A stretch of 5,739 nucleotides of DNA from the NCBI GenBank assembly GCA_030625995.1, contig DAOUPU010000166.1, positions 1 to 5,739 of the forward strand, written 5' to 3'. Positions 1-5,739 of this stretch are shown in pieces; the first letter of the stretch is position 1, and each line of letters opens with the position of its first letter. A program made the position numbers and the translations under genes. Origin of the DNA: Flavobacteriaceae bacterium (GTDB lineage Bacteria > Bacteroidota > Bacteroidia > Flavobacteriales > Flavobacteriaceae). The notes under the pieces are model-generated. The model had not been told where the DNA came from. It saw only the letters and a list, made by a program, of their open reading frames with translations, and searched no databases.

Positions 1-1603
1 CCAGTAAACTTATAGAATAGTCCGCCCAGGAATATTCAAGGGTTTGCGCCACGGATTCATCGCCTAATTCATCAGGGCTATATCCGTATTTAATATAACC
101 TTCTATTCCCCTTCTTCCGGATGCTTCCCGGTTATTTGGATTACCCAAAGCAACCTCTTTCATTTTTTTATATGCAAATTCAACATCAAAATCTTTAATT
201 CCTTTAAGGTAAGCTTCGGTAATGGTAATATCTGCCGGTGAACCTAGCATAGAGCCTGTATATCCGTTACCCGATGGCCATCTTGGCAAACTTCCTCCAT
301 GTCTTGCCATTTGTATCAGTGAGACCATCATATCCCGTTGTTCCTCTTTTGATATTAAGTTAAATAAAGGATGAACCGTTCTAAAGGTATCCCATAAGGA
401 GAGGTCTGTATAATAATTAAAATCTGTTACTTGATGAATATTATTATCAAATCCAAGATACTCTCCATTGACATCATTAAAAATCGTTGGCATTTGAAAA
501 CTTCTGTAAAGCGAACTGTAGAAAATTGTTCGATCAGTTGCCGATCCTCCGTTTATTTTTATGAGGGAAAGTTTGCCTTCCCATTTAGATTGGGCCTTTT
601 GAACTATTTCATCGAAAGATTGATTGCCCACTTCGATTTCTAAGTTTAATCGTGCATTTTCAATACTTACATAGGAGATACCTACTTTTGCATTTACCGT
701 CCGATTTAAGTCATCCCCGGCAAAACTTAAATTTACTATCAGATCATCACCTGTTGCCGCCTTCCTGTTTGGTGTAAATTTTATTCCATCCCAAATTCCA
801 AAACTTGAAAAGACCTGATCAAATTTGACAACAAAGAACACCTCCTGCCCACCATATCTACCTGCAAATGAACCAAAGGTTCTAATCGATCCTACAATTT
901 CATGTTTTTCCGGAGTTAGTTTAACCTTGCCTTGTTTGACTCCCCTGCCGCCTTTATCACCCATTGAATTGGTTATCTTTAATAGGATATTTTTATTAGC
1001 ACTTTCCTCAAATGTATAACGATGAAGTCCGGTTCTTTCTGTAGCTGTTAATTCCGAAAGAATATGTTCATCCTTAAAATTAACACTGTAATAACCGGGG
1101 AAAGCTATTTCATCATTATGTGAAAAATTATGATAAAAATCTTCTTGATAATCTATATTTTTTGGTCGGGTAGTAGGGGTAAAGAGCAGATGTCCACCGT
1201 CCGTAGCCCCTGTTCCAGCAAGTCTGGTATGACTAAATCCTAGCATCCTATTATCACCATAATAATATCCGGAAGTATTTAAGGCTTTCCTTTCCGGTAC
1301 CAAGTAATTCTCCGGTACTAAGGTAATAGTTTCCGGACTTAACCGAACCATCCCAAAAGGAACAGTTGCACCAGGAAAATTCATGCCACATACCCAAGCA
1401 GGGAAACCACCGGTTCCTATAAAATTATTGACATATTGCCCGAAAATTCCGGGACTAATATTCTCCGATTGATTTTTTGCTGTTGGAAGAACAATACTAT
1501 AATACTTAAGTTTGGCTCCTATAAGTAAAAGAAGTGCAATTGTAACAGCAGTCCCCAGTAAGTACAGGAATATTTTTAGTATTATTTTAATCAGTTGACC
1601 CAT
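1..1603 (-). CDS. GH92 family alpha-mannosidase, membrane-anchored (3' end outside window)
   Basis: Predicted calcium-dependent exo-acting alpha-mannosidase of glycoside hydrolase family 92, removing alpha-linked mannose from glycan ends in the periplasm. I translated this strand by hand from the ATG at 1603: 534 codons stay open to the window edge, so the gene is cut there. GH92 proteins are usually about 700-800 residues, so roughly the last third is missing. Family signatures seen: GTGG at residues 63-66, PGATVPFGM at 77-85, GFSHTRLAGTG at 122-132, YSSLYR at 362-367, YTDLSLWDTFRTVHPL at 398-413, LPRWP at 439-443 and SVAQTLEY at 517-524. Glu523 in the last motif is probably the general acid; the paired base aspartates lie beyond the edge. 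The N-terminal beta-sandwich spans about 55-300, with the (alpha/alpha)6 catalytic domain after it. Residues 11-30 form one hydrophobic helix after a Lys-containing start with no lipobox, suggesting an uncleaved anchor. The start lies 7 bases after the upstream stop. Linkage specificity cannot be read, because the residues known to set it are outside. Confidence 0.93.
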   Translation of the reverse strand, partial: MGQLIKIILKIFLYLLGTAVTIALLLLIGAKLKYYSIVLPTAKNQSENISPGIFGQYVNNFIGTGGFPAWVCGMNFPGATVPFGMVRLSPETITLVPENYLVPERKALNTSGYYYGDNRMLGFSHTRLAGTGATDGGHLLFTPTTRPKNIDYQEDFYHNFSHNDEIAFPGYYSVNFKDEHILSELTATERTGLHRYTFEESANKNILLKITNSMGDKGGRGVKQGKVKLTPEKHEIVGSIRTFGSFAGRYGGQEVFFVVKFDQVFSSFGIWDGIKFTPNRKAATGDDLIVNLSFAGDDLNRTVNAKVGISYVSIENARLNLEIEVGNQSFDEIVQKAQSKWEGKLSLIKINGGSATDRTIFYSSLYRSFQMPTIFNDVNGEYLGFDNNIHQVTDFNYYTDLSLWDTFRTVHPLFNLISKEEQRDMMVSLIQMARHGGSLPRWPSGNGYTGSMLGSPADITITEAYLKGIKDFDVEFAYKKMKEVALGNPNNREASGRRGIEGYIKYGYSPDELGDESVAQTLEYSWADYSISLL

Positions 1604-1613
1604 TGTTTCTCTA
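1601..1613 (-). promoter_or_regulatory. Stop/start junction with AGAAACA leader of the GH92 gene
   Basis: The lipoprotein gene ends in TAG at 1611-1613, and seven bases (AGAAACA) separate it from the GH92 ATG at 1601-1603. The arrangement suggests translational coupling by ribosomes that have just terminated. No clear Shine-Dalgarno is present, as is common in Bacteroidota. The ten bases AGAAACAATG occur again at the start of the GH2 gene, also directly after a stop codon. The role as a start signal is inference. Confidence 0.5.
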
Positions 1614-2981
1614 TATTTCGTTCAAAGGAAAATTATCTTCTTTATCCCATGTAAGAGGGAATTGCGACTCATGTACAACATCATATTTTTTAGAAGTACA
1701 CAGCACATGTGGCTCTCTTCCAAACCACACCCTGATCTTTCCGTTCTTAACCACATAAGTGCGATCGGAGGTTAATTCATAAAGTGTCTTCCCTTCCAAA
1801 AAGTCCAATCCGGAAATATTAAGCGCCTGACTGAGATCTTCCTGCAATACTACCAATAAATAATCATCATTATGTTTTCGAAGGGTAGAAGCAAATCGTG
1901 TTTTCACCGATGAGGTAAATTGGATTGGATCTATTTTAATCTTATCTTTTAATTCTTCTTCTAATAGAAACGGCTCCAAAGCAGCAATCTCTTTGGTAAC
2001 ACCCAATATGGAATTCCAAAAAAGCGATTTTGAACTAAGAGTGAATGAACCAAAGTACAATATGCCTTTAGCACCGTGTAAAATAGCATCCCATGCCATA
2101 AAGCGCGAATGTTTGTAAGTGGGAAACTTCGCCGGATCCAGATCTTCTGGTTTGGGATTTTTTAACTTTAACAGATCCCATGAAAATCCTTGTAAAACCA
2201 TCCAGATTGGTTTATTAGGTGCAGCATCCTGCATAAGCTCTGTATAGGCACCAACAGATGACAGTCTATGGTTATGCAGTTCATTATGTCCGTTTGCTCC
2301 CTTTTTTCCAGGATAGATATCACAACCTACAATATCTGCAGATCTCGAGAAAAGACCTAATTGAGCTAAGGTGTTTCGTGGTGCATGGTTCATCCAGATC
2401 GGATGTATAGGATCGAGTTGACGTAAATATGTACTGCCATCCGCTATGCCTTTTGCTTTTTTTGGGATGGCTACTTCCAATTCATTTAATAGACTGTCCT
2501 GCTGATTTTCTGACCATTGCTTACCATAAAAAAGAAACTCATATATTGGATATCCAAGACTCCAAAGCGCCTCATCAGGAATTTCCCATACTGCCAGGGC
2601 GGGGTGATATTTGAATTCATTGATCAAACTGGTCAATTGTTCCTTTCGTTGCTCTCTGTCTTTTGAAAAATCAATTTTATTACCGGTATTGATCCAGGCA
2701 TTTAGGCCAGCTTCTTCAACCATATCCAATGCACTGCTATCCGGTGCAGAACGAACCAGATTAAAACCATTATCACTTAATCTTTTTAATTCGCTTAAAT
2801 CCTTTGGATTATGATAGGTTCCAATTATAAATCTTGCTTTCCCATTAATTAATACGGGTTTAATTTTTTCTGTTTGAGGCTCATTTTTCTTCTCTGCTGT
2901 TTTTGGACTAGTGCATTTTGTCAAACTAAATAAGAGAATTATTAATAAACTCATCTTAAAAAAAACTAAGTCAATTTTCAT
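1611..2981 (-). CDS. Predicted lipoprotein with a TIM-barrel glycoside hydrolase-like fold, family unassigned
   Basis: A 456-residue exported protein, probably a carbohydrate-active enzyme, whose family I cannot name. Residues 1-22 form a hydrophobic leader ending LTKC, so Cys23 is the likely lipidated residue, although Lys just before the Cys is unusual for a lipobox. A charged linker (about 24-40) follows. The barrel covers about 43-340: IIGTYH near 52-57 (strand 1), NLVRSAP at 74-80, YHPALAVWEIPDEALW at 125-140 (strand 4, with Glu137 in an acid/base-like place), HPIWMNH at 193-199, DIVGCDIYP at 216-224, PIWMVLQGFSW at 258-268 (strand 7) and HGAKGILYFGS at 302-312 (strand 8). Residues about 350-432 look like the small C-terminal beta domain common behind such barrels. 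The strand-7 motif has Gln264 where clan GH-A enzymes carry the nucleophile Glu, so activity and mechanism are open. Met10 (ATG at 2952-2954) is an alternative start; I kept the first ATG because it gives the leader a Lys-containing n-region. The next gene starts 7 bases after its stop. Confidence 0.8.
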   Translation of the reverse strand: MKIDLVFFKMSLLIILLFSLTKCTSPKTAEKKNEPQTEKIKPVLINGKARFIIGTYHNPKDLSELKRLSDNGFNLVRSAPDSSALDMVEEAGLNAWINTGNKIDFSKDREQRKEQLTSLINEFKYHPALAVWEIPDEALWSLGYPIYEFLFYGKQWSENQQDSLLNELEVAIPKKAKGIADGSTYLRQLDPIHPIWMNHAPRNTLAQLGLFSRSADIVGCDIYPGKKGANGHNELHNHRLSSVGAYTELMQDAAPNKPIWMVLQGFSWDLLKLKNPKPEDLDPAKFPTYKHSRFMAWDAILHGAKGILYFGSFTLSSKSLFWNSILGVTKEIAALEPFLLEEELKDKIKIDPIQFTSSVKTRFASTLRKHNDDYLLVVLQEDLSQALNISGLDFLEGKTLYELTSDRTYVVKNGKIRVWFGREPHVLCTSKKYDVVHESQFPLTWDKEDNFPLNEI

Positions 2982-3004
2982 TTTATAAGGCTTTTTACAT
3001 CTAA

Positions 3005-3205
3005 TTATTTATCAATGCCAACGTTAATTAGGCTTACTTCAGTATTATTAGAAGATAGTATAATTATGTTCCCATTTTTTGGGTTTTCAGTTGTTATTTT
3101 CCATTGAAATCCGGTCCGTTTTTCAACTTCTTCGGTTAATATAATGGCTGCTGTTCTTTCTGCTTTAGAACCATCTGAAGAAATAACAACGACTGGTTTT
3201 TCCAT
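3005..3205 (-). CDS. 66-residue ORF, probable remnant of a zincin-like (GH67/GH20 N-terminal type) domain
   Basis: Small ORF between two hydrolase genes, 24 bases after the GH2 stop and 23 bases before the lipoprotein ATG. Its sequence, including VVVISSDGS at 5-13, a predicted helix AERTAAIILTEEVEKRTG at 15-32 and NIIILSSNN at 45-53, matches the strand-helix-strand pattern that opens the accessory domain preceding GH67 alpha-glucuronidases and GH20-type enzymes, where the text typically reads as a helix 'AA..L..yl...TG' followed by 'I.lG'. In those proteins the domain runs on for more residues, follows a signal peptide and leads into a catalytic barrel. Here there is no leader peptide and the text stops early, so both ends appear missing. 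It could be a decayed or deleted gene, or a genuine small protein. A purine run (AAAGGGA) lies about 11 bases upstream of the ATG and could serve as a ribosome site. The family resemblance is by eye only. Confidence 0.45.
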   Translation of the reverse strand: MEKPVVVISSDGSKAERTAAIILTEEVEKRTGFQWKITTENPKNGNIIILSSNNTEVSLINVGIDK

Positions 3206-3229
3206 AATTAATTCTATTCCCTTTAAAGA

Positions 3230-5677
3230 TTAGTCCACTGAAATTATCAATCTATCGGAGACCAAACCTTCTGATTCTGCAATTACTGTAATCTGTCCTG
3301 ATTTTAATGTTGATCGTACCGTTGCCAGGCAGAGTCCGTTAAATGCAAAGATCTGGTTTCCTTTAAAACTTTCATGGTTCAAGGGATTTCCATTGTCAAC
3401 ACCAACAAGTTTTCCAGCCCCGTCAATTTTAAACTTTATCAGGTTTCCTGCTGTTGGAACCAGGGTACCATATTCATCTTCAATCTCAACCTTAATAAAA
3501 GAAAGATCTTTACCATTGGATTCTAAATTATTTCTGTCAACACTCAATTTAATTTTTGCTGCAGATCCTGCGGTTTTTTGTATTGCTTCACACACAACTT
3601 CACCATTTATTTTACCTACTGCTCGTAATATTCCTGTTTCATACGGTATCTTCCAAGATAACTTCAAGGAGGTCGATGAATTTACTTTTTGAGTTCCTAA
3701 TGATCTGTCATTTAGAAAAAGCTCTACCTCATTACAGTTAGTATATGCCAGCACATCAATCAAGTCACCTTCTCTTCCTTCCCAGTTCCAATGTGGTAAA
3801 AGATGTACCATAGGTTTCTCAGTCCACTGACTTTTATAGAAATAGAAACCATCTTTGGGAAAACCACATAGATCGATCAGGCCAAAATAGGAACTGCGTG
3901 CCGGCCATGTATAAGGTGTGGGTTCTCCAATATAATCAAAACCTGTCCAGACAAAAAGTCCCGATACAAAATCTCTGTCTTTTACAGCTTTCCAATTTTC
4001 TTCAGCAGTCCCTCCCCAGGGTGGATAACAATTATCAAACGATGAACACTGCATATCTTTGGTATTGTAAATTAGTGAATCCGCCGGAAAATGGTACACC
4101 CCTCGTGTACTTAGAGTAGAAGCATTTTCACTGCCAAAAATAATTCGATCCGGAAATTTTTTATGATCTTCATCATACTTATTAGCATCGAATTCCATTC
4201 CTTGTCCGAAATAGTTATATCCCACTACATCCAGTATTTCAGCAAAACCAGTTTCATTAGCTGCTTTTATTTGAACAACGGCGATAGTAACCGGACGGGT
4301 TGTATCTTCTTCATGTACTGCATCCACTAATTTTTGCAAAGTTTGTGATCCATCATCATAAATTGTTTCTGCTGATATTTCGTTCCCAACACTCCACATA
4401 ATAACACTGGGGTGATTTCGGTCTCTATGGATCATTCGTTTTAAATCTCTGATTGCATAACGCTCAAAATAATAATCATAACTAAAACCGGTATGCCCCA
4501 CATACCACATGTCAAACGCTTCATCTAAAACCATAAAGCCCATTTTATCACACAGATCGAGCAAATCCGGTGAAGGGAAATTGTGACTTGTACGGATAGC
4601 ATTACAGCCCATATCTTTAAGGATTTCCAATCTTCGTTCCAGGGCACGGTTATTTAACGCAGCTCCCAAAGAACCAAGATCATGATGGAGGCATACCCCC
4701 TTAATTTTCATATTTTGATCATTTAGAGAAAATCCGGAATTGGGGTCAAAGTGGAATTCACGAATACCAAAAGGGGTTTTATAATCATCAAGTATTTCAT
4801 TTTCATAAATGACCTTAGAATCTACAGTATATAATTTGGGTTGCTCTACAGACCAAAGAGATGGATTGTTTATATTAACTTCCTGAACAAATTCATGCGA
4901 AGCATATGCAGATAGATTATATTCCGATTTTACAGATACCACTACATTCTTGTTAGGGTCAACAATATTACTCGTTAAGAATATATTCTTTGGAACATTA
5001 TAGTCGTTTTTTACAATAGTTTTGATGTGAACTTTTGCCAATTCGTAACTCACCTTTGGTGTGCTTACAAACGTACCCCAATGTTCTACATGTATTTTAT
5101 CCGTAACTGTTAGCCAAACATGACGAAATATACCTGAGCCGGAATACCAGCGTGAATTAGGCTGTTCAGAATTATCCACCTTGACTACAAGAACATTCTT
5201 TTTACTACCATAGTTTAGATAAGGAGTCAGGTCATAATGGAAACTTAGATATCCATAAATACTTTTGCCCAGGTAATTTCCATTGATCCAGATATCACTA
5301 TTCATATAAATTCCATCAAATTCAATGATGCTTTTTTTATCGTGATATGCTTCGGGGAGAGTAAATGTTTTACGGTACCAGCCAATTCCTCCTGTTAAAT
5401 AACCGCCTCCTTTTTCTGAAGGACTATCTTTTTCGAATTTCCCTTCAATGCTCCAGTCGTGTGGTACATTTAAAGAACGCCAATTTTTGTCTCTAAAATC
5501 AACCGACTCAGCTCCCTTAGCTTCCCCTTTCTGAAATTTCCAATTAAAATCAAAATTTATTCTTTCACGTACCTTGGGTGAAAGAGAATTTTGTTGACAA
5601 TAAATTTCATTCGAGACCAAGAAAAACAATACTACGTAAAATAAACTGACTGAATTTATTAATTTGGATAGTTTCAT
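3230..5677 (-). CDS. Secreted GH2 family glycosidase, beta-galactosidase-like, with DUF4982 and C-terminal Ig-like domain
   Basis: A complete 815-residue retaining exo-beta-glycosidase of family GH2, most like the Bacteroidota beta-galactosidases. Residues 1-27 are a signal peptide with probable cleavage after Cys27 (IYC before QQN); there is no proper lipobox. Domain order: sugar-binding jelly roll about 40-195 (PHDW at 72-75, GGIGWYRKTF at 96-105, SGSGIFRHVWL at 179-189), Ig-like domain about 200-305, TIM barrel about 307-605, DUF4982-type domain about 622-690 and an Ig-like GH2 C-terminal domain about 705-815. The acid/base is Glu433 in SVGNE (429-433) and the nucleophile is Glu517 in FGSENAS (514-520); RTSHNFPSP (362-370) and VWTGFDYIGEPTPY (576-589) are further active-site blocks. 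All key residues are present and the length is normal. GH2 also holds beta-glucuronidases, beta-mannosidases and other activities, so galactose specificity is likely but not proven. The ATG at 5677 follows an upstream stop by 6 bases and gives a good leader peptide. Confidence 0.93.
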   Translation of the reverse strand: MKLSKLINSVSLFYVVLFFLVSNEIYCQQNSLSPKVRERINFDFNWKFQKGEAKGAESVDFRDKNWRSLNVPHDWSIEGKFEKDSPSEKGGGYLTGGIGWYRKTFTLPEAYHDKKSIIEFDGIYMNSDIWINGNYLGKSIYGYLSFHYDLTPYLNYGSKKNVLVVKVDNSEQPNSRWYSGSGIFRHVWLTVTDKIHVEHWGTFVSTPKVSYELAKVHIKTIVKNDYNVPKNIFLTSNIVDPNKNVVVSVKSEYNLSAYASHEFVQEVNINNPSLWSVEQPKLYTVDSKVIYENEILDDYKTPFGIREFHFDPNSGFSLNDQNMKIKGVCLHHDLGSLGAALNNRALERRLEILKDMGCNAIRTSHNFPSPDLLDLCDKMGFMVLDEAFDMWYVGHTGFSYDYYFERYAIRDLKRMIHRDRNHPSVIMWSVGNEISAETIYDDGSQTLQKLVDAVHEEDTTRPVTIAVVQIKAANETGFAEILDVVGYNYFGQGMEFDANKYDEDHKKFPDRIIFGSENASTLSTRGVYHFPADSLIYNTKDMQCSSFDNCYPPWGGTAEENWKAVKDRDFVSGLFVWTGFDYIGEPTPYTWPARSSYFGLIDLCGFPKDGFYFYKSQWTEKPMVHLLPHWNWEGREGDLIDVLAYTNCNEVELFLNDRSLGTQKVNSSTSLKLSWKIPYETGILRAVGKINGEVVCEAIQKTAGSAAKIKLSVDRNNLESNGKDLSFIKVEIEDEYGTLVPTAGNLIKFKIDGAGKLVGVDNGNPLNHESFKGNQIFAFNGLCLATVRSTLKSGQITVIAESEGLVSDRLIISVD

Positions 5678-5686
5678 TGTTTCTTA
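5675..5686 (-). promoter_or_regulatory. Stop/start junction with GAAACA leader of the GH2 gene
   Basis: A TAA at 5684-5686 is followed after six bases (GAAACA) by the GH2 ATG at 5675-5677. The last A of the stop completes AGAAACAATG, the same ten bases found at the GH92 start. No classical Shine-Dalgarno lies close to the ATG; the only purine run (AAAGGAAAGAAA) is more than 30 bases upstream. This suggests coupling to the preceding gene rather than an independent start. Functional meaning is inferred. Confidence 0.45.
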
Positions 5687-5739
5687 ATAGCCTGATAAAT
5701 TTTCTGCTAAAATTTCTTTCCTTTCAAACTCTGAATTAG
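5684..5739 (-). CDS. C-terminal tail of an upstream gene (5' part outside window)
   Basis: Of the three minus-strand frames entering from the right edge, one stays open for 17 codons and ends in TAA just 6 bases before the GH2 ATG. It reads NSEFERKEILAENLSGY, a normal-looking charged, hydrophilic protein end. The other two frames stop sooner: one at once and one after ten codons. The close spacing matches the other junctions of this run, which supports a real upstream gene in the same operon. Too little is visible to say what it encodes, and a short open frame of this size can also arise by chance. Confidence 0.5.
   Translation of the reverse strand, partial: NSEFERKEILAENLSGY

Noticed and set aside
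431..1019. Plus-strand open frames of 70 and 64 codons at 431-643 and 825-1019
   Set aside because: They lie antisense within the GH92 coding sequence, whose frame is unbroken and full of family motifs; their own translations show no domain or leader and no start context.
1264..1320. Short internal repeat in the GH92 gene encoding LVPENYLVPE (residues 95-104)
   Set aside because: The two copies are only four residues long and six apart, with no further periodicity; this is within what chance gives and does not disturb the frame.
2429..2814. Plus-strand open frames of 61 and 67 codons at 2429-2614 and 2611-2814
   Set aside because: They are antisense to the lipoprotein gene and look like complements of its codons; neither has recognisable protein features.
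2982..3004. Spacer between the small ORF and the lipoprotein gene as a possible terminator or promoter
   Set aside because: It is only 23 bases, A-rich, with no convincing hairpin and no room for a Bacteroidota promoter; the genes are more simply cotranscribed.
3393..4119. Plus-strand open frames at 3393-3692, 3556-3741 and 3898-4119
   Set aside because: All three lie opposite the GH2 gene, in regions encoding its conserved domains, and two of them overlap each other in different frames; they are shadows.
5678..5739. Possible promoter upstream of the GH2 gene
   Set aside because: I saw no convincing Bacteroidota -33/-7 pair (TTG and TAnnTTTG), and the open frame ending 6 bases before the GH2 ATG suggests this stretch is coding sequence of an upstream gene.

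Overview
The window is AT-rich, gene-dense DNA that looks like a member of the Bacteroidota, probably a flavobacterium-like glycan degrader (inference from gene content, leader peptides, absence of clear Shine-Dalgarno sequences and base composition; no taxonomic marker is present). Every convincing gene lies on the minus strand, in a tight run with spacers of 6 to 24 bases, so the whole window reads as the inside of one operon, most likely part of a polysaccharide/glycan utilisation locus. No SusC/SusD pair, regulator, sulfatase, tRNA, rRNA, mobile element or CRISPR array is visible.

In transcription order (right to left): (1) 5684-5739, the last 17 codons of a gene that lies mostly outside the window; (2) 3230-5677, a complete secreted family GH2 glycosidase of 815 residues, beta-galactosidase-like, with both catalytic glutamates and two extra C-terminal domains; (3) 3005-3205, a 66-codon ORF that resembles only the start of the zincin-like domain found in front of GH67/GH20-type enzymes, probably a remnant; it is in the same frame as the GH2 gene and separated from it by one stop codon and eight sense codons; (4) 1611-2981, a 456-residue predicted lipoprotein with a TIM-barrel glycosidase-like fold that I cannot place in a named family; (5) 1-1603, the first 534 codons of a membrane-anchored GH92 alpha-mannosidase, running off the left edge.

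Together the genes suggest periplasmic or surface trimming of a complex glycan carrying alpha-mannosyl and beta-galactosyl (or related beta-linked) residues, such as a glycoprotein N-glycan or an algal/plant/fungal heteropolysaccharide. The substrate cannot be fixed from this window. The least explained items are the unclassified TIM-barrel lipoprotein, which has a Gln where a clan GH-A nucleophile might be expected, the domain fragment between the two hydrolases, and an identical ten-base start context (AGAAACAATG) placed directly after a stop codon at two of the gene junctions.
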